Source: Xenopus tropicalis (lineage: Eukaryota; Chordata; Amphibia; Anura; Pipidae). From it: a stretch of DNA of 64,000 nucleotides. Where the stretch lies: the NCBI RefSeq assembly GCF_000004195.4, contig NC_030678.2:60295378-60359377 (forward strand), given 5' to 3'. Shown in pieces: positions 55,014-64,000 of this stretch (its first letter is position 1; the number at the start of each line of letters is the position of its first letter). Made by a program: the position numbers and the translations under genes. The notes beneath the pieces were generated by a model. It worked only from the letters and a program-made list of their open reading frames with translations. It was not told where the DNA came from and ran no database searches.

Positions 55014-55893
55014 ATAAGAATGTTTTGTCTCCAATGGGGATTAATTATATCTTAGTTGAGATCAAGTACAAGGTACTGCTTTATTATAACAGAAAAAGGA
55101 AATCATTTTTTAAAAAACTGAATTATTAGATATTTTCATAAAATGGAGTCCATGGGAGATGGCCTTCCCGTAATTCTGGGGCCCAATGAACCGGAACGCA
55201 GTATAGGGAAGCAGGGCATGACGGGGCTAGGAGGGCAGCCTGTCCCCCCTTCCCCCCCTCCTCTTTATGGGTTTTGTTTGATTTGGCCATTGAGAGCACT
55301 GGATTTTCCCGGGCTTAGAAAGGGGAGGAGCGAGCAAGACAGCCTACCTTTTCATTCGGTTCCAGGCAGCAGGAGGATCAACAGCTCGCAACGTCCCACC
55401 CTCCCTCCCTATAAAAAAGGGGTTGTTGTCGTCGCAGTTAGCGGAGGGTACCTTACTCTGTGCCCCCAGGGGGAAGTTTAAAGGGGGGTACTTGTCAAGC
55501 AAGGAGAGTGTAGCCCGGTTGGCCTGGGGTCCTGAGCGGCAGTTAGCCTCGGTTTAGGTCGGGCGAAAAGGAGGCAGGAACCAGGCGTGACATTCGGGCA
55601 CAGGGCCAGCCCCTTGGAGGCGAGTAAGGATTGTTGTTAATGAAAATTGTTGGTTAAAATGCTTGTTATACAAACGGTTGTGTACAAGTTAATGTTACAA
55701 ATGTTAACTAATGTTAAGTTATTGTTAATAAATAAATAACTGCGGCCTTCTCTTCCCAGCTACAGTGTCCGAGTGTGTTGTTCGGGGAAAAGCTTAGGGG
55801 GCGGGGGTTAAGATGGGGGGGAGGGGTAAGGGTTGCAGACTCGACGCTGCACCTGTCATGTTTTTTCTGGATAATGGATTCCATATCTGTACA
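55014..55893. repeat. MITE of the GTATGGGACCTGTT family, split by an LTR-like element
   Basis: Left part: GGGGATTAATTATATCTTAG, ATCAAGTACAAGGTACTG, GGGAGATGGCCTTCCCGTAA. Right part (55867-55893): TTCTGGATAATGGATTCCAT with ATCTGTAC. Together they match 28710-28881. About 690 bp of GC-richer DNA lies between. Confidence 0.6.
55181..55866 (+). mobile_element. LTR-like element (solo LTR?)
   Basis: Inside the MITE. It has a TATA-like TATAAAAAAGG (55410-55420) and AATAAATAAATAA (55728-55740), followed by CTGCGGCCTTCTCTTCCCAG. The same promoter-then-polyA order and a CTGCGGCCTTTCCACCCAG counterpart appear at 63110-63620, so the two are diverged relatives. Exact ends and a target duplication could not be fixed. 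Confidence 0.4.
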
Positions 55894-58800
55894 CACATTT
55901 ACACATTGTCATTATCTTTGTGAAATTTGAGTAAGTGTATATTTAAAAATTGGTTGTGTTGTGTCTTTCAACCTCTTACAGTTACACTTCTATTGGAACT
56001 ACCAAAATGAAAAACCTACAGTCGTATTCCCCTCTGTGTATTTGCCCTCTGTTCTTTCATCTGGGAGTGCAGGTTACTAGAGGCAACAGGTTGCTTGCAG
56101 CACAAATAAAGGGCAGCTGAGAAGACTTGCAGATCCTATGAAAACTACTGACAGACAATGATTATGTGGAATGAATACAAGACAGGGTAATAATATTGGC
56201 ATGTTTTTATAAGCAGGACGTACTTTCATTGTGTTTATCAATTTTTTCTATACTTAACCAAACTTGCTAAAAAAATTTCAGCACATGCTATCATAATTTT
56301 TTGCTCTGTGTGTTTTAATATGAACAAACACCATACTACATTCTCTGGATTGATAAACTGAAAAAAACCTTGGAATATGGTAAAACAACATTGACCAAAT
56401 AATAATGGGTTATGGAATGATATATCTTGGCTTTATTACAAAATAACATTTTTACAGACCTTCTCTCAGCATGGAATAACCCTTCTTTTTTATTTATTGC
56501 AAAATACATAGATAGTAAATGGCCATTTAATGTCTTCATCAAACTGTGATATGCCTGACATGTATTTTCACCAGTAAACCTAATTTATTTGATTATATTT
56601 AATTCAGTTCACTTTAACCAAAGTTTATCTTATCCCGCTTCCCTATCCAGCATGGACTATCTCATCAAAGTACCAAATGATGAACTGGTGGGTCTAATCA
56701 ATAGAGGGCCCCTACTTAGAATGAAGTCTCACCACTTCATTCATATAGCTACAGTACATGGGCTTCTAGGACATCCTAATATTCCTCCAAATACTACTGC
56801 TGGCACAAAACAGGTGTTATTTCTAGTATGCCATTGTGTCTATTACTCCCTGTACTTTGTACTTTCATGCAACTGTACACAATTCATCAGAGTAATATGA
56901 ACAGGCACATTGATGCCATGTACATGTTGTATCTAGGGGCCTAGATAGTGTCCAAGAATTCTAAATTTCCATTCTACTGCTTTGCGATTGTATCCGTAAA
57001 TTAACCCCACAGAGTGTTTTTCATCAAGCATCAAGCATAGTAATAACAACTCTTTTTCATCATAAAAATAGTCTCTAAGGTAAGTTTGCTAAAGGAATTT
57101 TCTGCACAGATCTTAACTATACATGCAGGATATATTATTCTCTATTTGCATGAAACCAGAAAGTCTAACAACACGCTAGCAAATTGGTTGCAGCTGCTGT
57201 TACGTTTGTAATGGGATAACATAATATATATTTATAGATGGAATGGAATACAGAGCTTATGAAAGCACATAGATTTCTTCTGCACACAGAAATATTGCTG
57301 CAAAGACAGACTATTAATGGAATTAAGTAGGGGAGTTGGCAGAATAGGAAAAGTTAACTAATGCAAAGTAAGCAAAACTACAGTAAATCAATTCAGACTG
57401 ACAGTCGTAAAGCCTGAAGCTAGGCAGCATTATTTAAGACTAAGAACACAGATTTTTAATAAACAGTGGTACAAACACATTACCTTCCTAAAGACAAGAA
57501 AATATTTTTACTTGGTCACAATTAAATGCTCAGTATAAGATAGACATTCCTTTCAACAGTAGTACTTGGTGTTCTGAGATGGTACCCAGCAGGCAAGCTA
57601 ATAAAGCTTCTAGCACGACTCTCTACTTGAGAACACAGCAGAACTCATTTATTCTTGCAGTACAATAAAACAAAGAATGGCCTTATATATCCAGAACTTT
57701 CATGGTCCTCAAAAGATTCTCTAAAAAGTTCTATTTTGACTACTTTTTATTTCTCAAACATATATACATTAAAATTTGGGATAGAGTTTTACTAGTCGAA
57801 TGTAGCCAAAACCTCAGTAACACACCATTTAAAATGACTTCAATTAGTTTAGACATATTGGTAACTTCTACTTTCAAAAATTCTGCTCAGTTTCTGGAAA
57901 GCCTGATATTAATATTATAAAAAAGTTTTTTTTAGAGCTTTTAGAGGAGGTTATGAATATTTATCATCTAAAAGTTGGTAGCACGATAGATCAGGTGGGA
58001 CCTGGTTTAGCCAATTAAAATAATACTTGAAATAAAACAGTTTAGTATGTATAGAAGTAAAATAATTGGGGTAATTTACTTACTGCATCGCAGTTGTGGG
58101 ACCTAGAATTTCTCCACATTGCGCTAATATTCCTGTTTGTTAAAAGACAACATGCCCTTTTTGTTCTTCCTTATATGTGATATTTGCACTTCTGTTTTTC
58201 TCCTGTTCTAAACTGTGAGCGGTTACACCTATAGACGTAGGCCTCTATGTGAGACCCTGACACTACCACCACCTTGAGCTACAAGGTTCACAGAAGCCAC
58301 ATCAAAGGCCTCAGAGCAGAATCATAACCCACGTCACTCTTGTGGCAAATGCTAAAAATGATGCCAACCAAAAGTATTTAGAACAATTGTGTCCATTTCT
58401 TGTTAAAGTTCAAGTGTAACAGCATTAATTTTAAGAAATCAGCTGCAACTGCATCAGGTACATATCCCCCCTGGTGGCTGCATTTACATTGAAGTCATGG
58501 GAAAAAATGCTGCATTGTGAGTAATTAACAAAGCAAAGGTGCTCAGATTTGCACTTGCGGCATGGTTAGTAGATGTGTACTAATGTTTACCAAAAAATGC
58601 ATAATTGCAATTTCTTTTCTGTTATTATTCCTTTTAATATTACAGGACTGCTTATAAAGTTAAAAAAAATGTTCATGCTGAACATTTTATTTGCCATCTC
58701 ACTTTCCCATTGTGAAATTGTGTAATGCAGCATGGTAATTAGTCAATCAATCAATCTATTCATTAAGAGCCTCATTACAAAATGCAGACCCTAATTAAAA

Positions 58801-59030
58801 CTGGAGTATAATCTCATTTATTCCTATACCACTGACGAAAAATACATTAAAAAATGTTTTAGTGTTACCACTCTTGTTGTAAAATACACAAAAATATTTT
58901 TATTTGATAGTTCTCAATACATCAACCTATAAACTGTCATGGCTTTGTCAGGGAAAAAAATATTAGCAGGTTCAGATAGCCTGACAAAGTTCATTTTTAC
59001 TAGATGCCTATATTTTGTCTTACAGTCTCC
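55894..59030. other. Unique DNA, nothing recognised
   Basis: Three kilobases of AT-rich sequence without repeat ends, RNA genes or domain-bearing frames. The 103-codon ORF at 56589-56900 has no recognisable family. Confidence 0.45.
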
Positions 59031-59284
59031 CTCTTTGGCCCTAAACAGAACAGCATGCACTCGTTGGACTCCAATGAAGCGGATAAAATTTTCAAAAACT
59101 TTATAGGTGGTCAGGGCCTAACGCGTTTTGTGTGTCTGCACATGTATTCATAGGCAGCTCTTTGGCCCTAAACAGAACAGCATGCACTCGTTGGACTCCA
59201 ATGAAGCGGATAAAAATTTCAAAAACTTTATTGGTGGTCAGGGCCTAATGCGTTTTGTGTGTCTGCACATATATTCATAGGCAC
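59031..59284 (-). repeat. 127-bp tandem dimer carrying the stem-loop motif
   Basis: Two units (59031-59157 and 59158-59284) differ at only a few positions; CTCTTTGG starts again at 59285. Read on the minus strand each unit has CTATGAATA, stem TGTG-CAGA-CACA, AAAACGCGTT (or GCATT), GGCCCTGACCACC, then AATAAAG (changed to TATAAAG in unit 1). This is the recurrent motif, head to tail. Confidence 0.7.
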
Positions 59285-59287
59285 CTC

Positions 59288-60715
59288 TTTGGTCCTGCCC
59301 ATCTGGTCAATGAAATCTATCCAATGACCTCCTTTCGGCTAAAGCCAAAAAACACTACTCGCTACTAATACTTCTCGATCTCTCTGCTGCTTTTGACACT
59401 GTGGATCACCCTCTTCTCCTCCAGACTTCGTGACACTGCCTTATCCTGGTTTTCATCTTATCTCTCAGATCGATCCTTCAGTGTCTCTTACAATGGGGAA
59501 TCATCTTCTCCCTTGCCTCTTTCTGTCGGGGTTCCTCAAGGCTCTGTCCTGGGCCCCTTACTATTTTCTCTCTATACCTCCTCACTTGGCAAACTAATCA
59601 GTTCTTTTGGCTTTCAGTACCACCTCTATGCTGACGATACTCAGATCTATCTTTCCTCTCCTGATCTCAACCCAGAGCTTCTAACTCGCGTCTCTTCCTG
59701 CCTGTCTGCTATCTCCACTTGGATGTCCCAACGTTACCTGAAATTAAACCTCTCTAAAACTGAACTGGTTCTCTTTCCCCCATCCAACGCCCACATTGTT
59801 CCCGAGGTATCTATAACGGTTAACAATTCTACCATCACCCCATCTTCCCAGGCCCGGTGCCTTGGGGTTATCCTTGATTCTGCCCTGTCCTTCACCCCTC
59901 ATATCCAATCACTTATCAAATCATGTCACTTTCACCTAAGAAATATCTCCAAAATCCGATCATTTATCACCCAAGATGCTGCCAAAATTCTTATTCACTC
60001 TCTTATAATATCTCGCCTGGACTACTGTAACTCCCTATTAATTGGCCTTCCCCTCCAAAGACTGTCCCCTCTCCAGTCCATAATGAATACTGCTGCCATG
60101 CTCATACACCTCTCCAACCGCTCCTCCTCTGCCGTGCCACTCTGCCAATCCCTGCACTGGCTTCCCCTACCATCCAGGATAAAATTCAAGCTATTGACCC
60201 TCACATTTAAAGCAGTCCATAACTCTGCCCCACCCTACATCTCTGAACTCATCTCTAGGTACCATCCAACCCGCTTGTTACGCTCCTCTACTGACCTGCT
60301 CCTCAACTCCTCTCTCATTCCCTCCTCACATGCTCGCATTCAAGACTTTGCAAGGGCTGCCCCCCTTCTCTGGAATTCGCTCCCACAAACTGACTTTCTC
60401 CCAATCTCTCTGCCTTCAAGAAATCTCTAAAAACACATTTATTTAGAGAGGCTTACCCTAATCTAGTTTAGCAATACCCTGTGCCCCACCTCTCACAACT
60501 CTGGTCATGCCCATTCCCACACCTTGTGTCTCAACCCTTTCTCCTTGTAGATTGTAAGCTCTTTTGGGCAGGGCCCTCTTCACCTCTTGTATCGGTTATT
60601 GATTGCTTTATATGTTACTCTGTATGTCCAATGTATGTAACCCACTTATTGTACAGCACTGCGGAATATGTTGGCGCTTTATAAATAAATGTTAATGTAA
60701 TGTAATGTAATGTTA
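59288..60715 (+). pseudogene. L2-clade LINE fragment: RT to 3' end
   Basis: 5'-truncated L2-type element. Around 59350-59415 [16 protein letters not shown] (RT motif A) is in one frame; a small deletion near 59415 shifts into the frame that stays open to 60430. That frame has [39 protein letters not shown] (catalytic YADD), [48 protein letters not shown] and a C-terminal [10 protein letters not shown]. These are the L2 signatures, distinct from CR1 here (FADD, LWNALPSDVV). The frame stops at 60428 about 20 residues early by a stop after SRNL. The 3' UTR ends TTGGCGCTTTATAAATAAA with a (TGTAA)n tail. No ATG opens the long frame. Non-functional. Confidence 0.88.
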
Positions 60716-61384
60716 TTGAGTTAGCATTAAAGACCATCATTTCTGGTCTATAAATAGCAAATTTATTAGCTCCTCAGCTTACCCCTGCTAAACTCATACT
60801 GAGCCAATGCATGTTATACATTTTTACAGAAATTATACAGGAAGCACTTTATACAGTTAATTCATGTCCTGTATTATACAGAAATGATATAAGGAATTTT
60901 AAGAAACCTGCAGTCTAGGTAGTTTGACCTTAGTTCTCCATTCATTATTAGGTTCCTTTCAAAAATTTTATAAACACCCTTTGCAAAATGTATTCAAAAT
61001 GTTTGTTTAAATATTCAGTGAATGGGAAGCATAGTACTATATGGGACAATTTCATAGGTACATCCAATTATGAATAATATTACATTAATAATGACACATG
61101 AAATACATATCGTATTAGGGAGAAAAATTGGAAGTAGTTGGATGATGCCATTAAAAACTTTTAAGGCTGCATCTCCCTGCAATGTGAGTCCCCTGGCTGG
61201 CAGAGAAAAAAGACTTTATGAAGAACTACCTTTGCAGGTAGCTATTTTGAAAATCATCCATTTTTTTGATTAATGCAAATTGCAGATATGATTTAAATTA
61301 CTGTATCTACTTTTAGTTCCAAAGTGTTATAAAGGTGAACAGCTCTTTATTATTCATTATTAATATATTGCTCTGCCACACTAA
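60716..61384. other. Unique DNA, nothing recognised
   Basis: No structure noted. Confidence 0.4.
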
Positions 61385-61823
61385 GGGGCTGATTTACTAA
61401 TCCATGAATCCGAATCCCGAATGGGAAAAAATCGGATTGGAAACAAACATTTTGCGACTTTTTCATAATTTTTGCGTTTTTTTCGTCGCCGGCGCGACTT
61501 TTTTGTGAATTGTCGCGACTTTTTCGTAGCTGTTATGACTTGCGCGAATTGTCGCGACTTTTTCGGAGCCGTTACGACTTGCGCGAATTGTCGCAACTTT
61601 TTCGTATTGAGCGCTAGTAAACGGCGGGCAAACCTTTTTGATTTTTTCGCGACGGCTATGTAAAAGTTGCGACAATTCGTGCAAGTCGTAACGGCTATGA
61701 AAAAGTTGCGACAATTTACGGAAAAGTCGCGACGGCGACAAAAAAAAATCGCAAAATACCGATCATTACGAAAAAACACATTCGGACGCTTTCGATCCAT
61801 TCGTGGATTAGTAAATCGGCCCC
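61385..61823. mobile_element. Harbinger-like MITE with TAA duplication
   Basis: Ends GGGGCTGATTTACTAATCCA and TGGATTAGTAAATCGGCCCC, with TAA on both sides (61382-61384 and 61824-61826), the 3-bp duplication of PIF/Harbinger. Inside, GACTTGCGCGAATTGTCGCG blocks face GCGACAATTCGTGCAAGTCG. Related to 23637-24138 and 22253-22409. Frames of 92-139 codons are artefacts. Confidence 0.88.
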
Positions 61824-62088
61824 TAAGAGTAAGTAAAAGAAAAGATTAATCGGACATATGTGACGTATGTTTATTTTAGCTTGGTTTCATTCAGTGCCAT
61901 TGGTGGGGGGTGCATCAAAAATAAGAATTGTTGATTGACCTGAATTTAGACGGTCTTTGGATATGGTCATATGTTCTTTTAAATATTCCCAAATTAGATG
62001 AATCCTAATGATAACAACCCAAAAAAGGCCACAGAGATCTCAGCATACCTTACGCAGCTTGTTTTTTCAGTCTTCTTTTAAAGTGGTA
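61824..62088. other. Unique spacer
   Basis: Nothing noted. Confidence 0.4.
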
Positions 62089-62104
62089 TATTGGGAAGTA
62101 TCTG

Positions 62105-62304
62105 TAGTAATAAGTCAAATCAACTGGACGTTTTTCTTAAAGACGTTTTGCCAATCATCCAACTGGCTTTCTCAGTTCAATTCTGAATTGAGAAAGCCAT
62201 TTGGATGACTGGCGAAATATCTTCAAGAAAAACACAAATCCAGTTGATTTGACTTATTACTACAAATATACCATGACCTGGATGAATGAGAATCTCCACA
62301 AACA
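62105..62304. mobile_element. Palindromic stem-loop element, copy at 62 kb
   Basis: Arms beginning GTAGTAATAAGTCAAATCAA and ending TTGATTTGACTTATTACTAC. Plus-strand motif: TTGAGAAAG (62188-62196), GCCA...TGGC, GAAATATCTTCAAG. Minus-strand motif: CTGAGAAAG (62167-62175), GCCA...TGGC, AAAACGTCTTTAAG. A one-sided tail (CATGACCTGGATGAATGAGA) extends right. TATTGGGAAGTATCTG (62089-62104) and TATTGGGGAGTATGTG (62305-62320) agree at 14 of 16, a probable target duplication. Confidence 0.7.
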
Positions 62305-62320
62305 TATTGGGGAGTATGTG

Positions 62321-62429
62321 GGGAAAGTGATGTAAGATCATAACTATATTATATAAAAATATATATATGTTTCTTTCAAAGCAGATTAATATAAAGTTCA
62401 CATAGTATATTAATAATAAGCTGTAGAAT
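62321..62429. other. AT-rich spacer
   Basis: Nothing noted. Confidence 0.4.
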
Positions 62430-63658
62430 TGGCAGAGAATGGTGGGAAGGGGTGCCGCCTGTCCCTCAAGTAGCCCGGAGAGCGAGCCTGGGACAGGTGG
62501 AACGGAGCGAGGCCATGACTAGAGATGTAGCGAACTGTTCGCCGGCGAACTAATTCGCGCGAAAATTCGCGGACTTTTGCCGATATTCGCCACTTTGGGT
62601 TCGCCGCGGTTTTTTTTAGCGCCGCGTTTTTTCGCCTTGGTTTTCCCGCCGCGTTTTTTCGCTTCGTTTTATCGCCTATGCATATACATAGGAATAGCTT
62701 GTGGGTTTTTTTGGCGTTATTTTTTGGCGTTTTTTTTTTGGCGTTTTTTTTTTGGCGTTTTTTTTTGGCGTTTTTTTTACAAAGTATTTTTCAGAGAAGT
62801 TTTTCCCTTGATCCCCCTCCTGTATGCCACTGTCCAGGTCGTGGCACCCTTTAAACAACTTTAAAATCAGTTTTCTGCCCAGAAGTGGCTTTTCTAGGTT
62901 TTAAAGTTCGCCTTCCCATTGAAGTCTATGGGGTTCGCAAAGTTCGCGAATATTCGCGAGTTTTGGCGAAAGTCCGCGAACGGGTTCGCGAACATTTTCG
63001 GCGATGTTCACTACATCACTAGCCATGACAGGGGAGGTTAATAGGGACCCACAGGAAGTTGGAGTAAAGGTTGATGGGAGTTGTAGTACCAAAGCAGCAG
63101 AGGGGAGGGGAAAGAGGCCATATAAATAAAAGGAGCCGGAAGAAGGCACCCATTACCTCGTGGCTGTAGAAGGGAGAGGACAGCGTTCCCGCCCACCCGC
63201 CCTGGAGTACGGAATTCAGGGACAGGTAATAGAGGGGAACTGGTTGATTAGTCGCAGCTTGTGGCGTGGTGGGGCTGCCCTAGGGGGAGCCGAAAAGGGG
63301 CTAAATAGATTAAGGGACAGGTGCTTTTATGGAGGGGCAGGCCTGGGGGCTAGGCTTTGGGGGAAAAACAGTCATAGTAAGCACAGGAGGTGGGAAAGTT
63401 TGGTTATGGAGGCTTAGTCACAGGCGTGAAAGGGTTCTTTAATTCTCCAAGGTTAATTTAAGGTTAAATTATTATAATGGTAAGAGTTGTATTGCAGCCT
63501 TCAGCGGCTAAATGTTATGTAACTATGTTTATTTAATTGGTAAAAGTGTATTGAATGAAACATTGTTTACAATTTTATTGTGTCATCAATAAAATAAGCT
63601 GCGGCCTTTCCACCCAGAAAATGCAGGTCTGTGTTGGTTTTTTGTGAGGGGGCCGGGG
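62430..63658 (+). mobile_element. LTR-like element split by a hAT MITE
   Basis: Outer sequence (GGGTGCCGCCTGTCCCTCAA then GGGGAGGTTAATAGGGACCC) joins exactly when 62520-63021 and one GCCATGAC are removed. TATATAAATAAAAGG-like TATA region at 63119-63132, AATAAA at 63588-63593, then CTGCGGCCTTTCCACCCAG. GTAGAAT occurs at 62423-62429 and 63659-63665. Terminal TG/CA is not convincing, so LTR status is tentative. Confidence 0.4.
62520..63021. mobile_element. hAT-type MITE, TAGAGATGTAGCGAAC termini
   Basis: Ends TAGAGATGTAGCGAACTGTT and ATGTTCACTACATCACTA. GCCATGAC flanks it exactly (62512-62519 and 63022-63029). A T-rich array of TTTTTTGGCG units lies at 62712-62779. 502 bp, non-coding. Confidence 0.9.
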
Positions 63659-63675
63659 GTAGAATGGGGTGTGGG

Positions 63676-64000
63676 TTAAAGGAGACATATACAATAAATT
63701 TTCACTTTATCTTAAAAAGCAGCTAACACAGAAAAATTGAATACAATAAAGTTTATTTTCTACTTACTCTTCAAGAAGGCTGTTAAATCCCTGCTGAAAC
63801 ACTGCAGCCCCTCCCATCCACAGGGCTTCCTGCCAGAAGCATGTCTCTATCTTCAGCTCGGGCCGCCGGCCCTAGCTTCTTTCCCATAGACACGCTGCAG
63901 CCAATGAGAGAGGAGTGGGCGTGAGATGTGGGCGGGGACTTTGGTGATGTCATTTCCCCGCCCACGTCAGTCACGCTGGGGTCCTTCTCTCTTGTTCTGC
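63676..64000. mobile_element. T2-type MITE, cut by the window end
   Basis: Begins TTAAAGGAGACATATACAAT. The interior is GC-richer, with CCAATGAGAGAGGAGTGGGC and a GGTGATGTCATTTCCCCGCC stretch. The right terminus is outside the window. Confidence 0.6.

Noticed and set aside
60646..60715. TTGTACAGCACTGCGGAATA as a tRNA- or snRNA-derived gene
   Set aside because: It is the L2 3' terminus; no promoter boxes or cloverleaf.
61381..61800. Minus-strand 139-codon ORF rich in Arg/Lys
   Set aside because: Covers the CG-rich MITE; the repeated FAQVVTAPKKSRQ-type peptide reflects repeated DNA units.

Overview
The window looks like non-coding, repeat-dense nuclear DNA of a vertebrate, most probably a clawed frog (Xenopus). 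The argument is the repeat content: several TTAA-flanked MITEs with TTAAAGGRR ends (the Xenopus T2 type), hAT-type MITEs with 8-bp target duplications, Harbinger-like CG-rich palindromes, CR1 LINEs ending in an 8-bp tandem tail, and L1- and L2-clade LINE fragments. I recognise no host exon, tRNA or rRNA. The only long reading frames belong to retrotransposons; nearly all other ORFs are repeat shadows.

Layout. 0-9 kb: AT-rich unique DNA with an L1 3' end (3.27-4.06 kb), a T2 MITE beside it, a minisatellite (5.6 kb) and a T2 MITE (8.5 kb). 9.0-9.4 kb: a near-perfect palindrome with a 15-bp flanking duplication. 10.4-15.5 kb: a decayed L1 split by a young minus-strand CR1 (10860-14536) with an open endonuclease-RT ORF2 and a truncated esterase-type ORF1. 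15.5-26.5 kb: MITEs, including a 500-bp hairpin (23637-24138) and two T2 elements, separated by unique stretches that look constrained. 26.6-27.9 kb: a cluster of CTCF-like motifs. 28.6-33 kb: MITEs and an LTR-like element carrying a hAT element. 36.2-38.35 kb: a ~150-bp tandem array with CCAAT motifs, split by a hAT element that itself holds a ~34-bp minisatellite. 39.7-46.9 kb: older CR1 pieces, one split by a T2 MITE and one by a palindromic element. 47-54.7 kb: stem-loop repeats, T2 and hAT MITEs and another CR1 copy. 55-64 kb: LTR-like elements, a 127-bp tandem dimer, an L2 fragment, Harbinger and hAT MITEs, and a T2 MITE cut by the window end.

Most striking signal. The same short stem-loop motif, YTGANRAAG - stem - GAAA(C), usually followed within about 110 nt by AATAAA, recurs at about nine loci in otherwise unrelated repeats. 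At four loci two copies face each other tail to tail and form palindromes; at one locus there is a 127-bp head-to-tail dimer. It resembles a degenerate hammerhead-ribozyme core, as known from Penelope-like elements, but with an extra A before stem II. Three of the palindromes have flanking target duplications, so they appear to have moved as units.

There is no operon-like organisation. Nesting gives relative ages: L1 before CR1; CR1 before T2 and before a palindromic element; T2-like, LTR-like, tandem-array and L2-tail DNA all before hAT MITEs.
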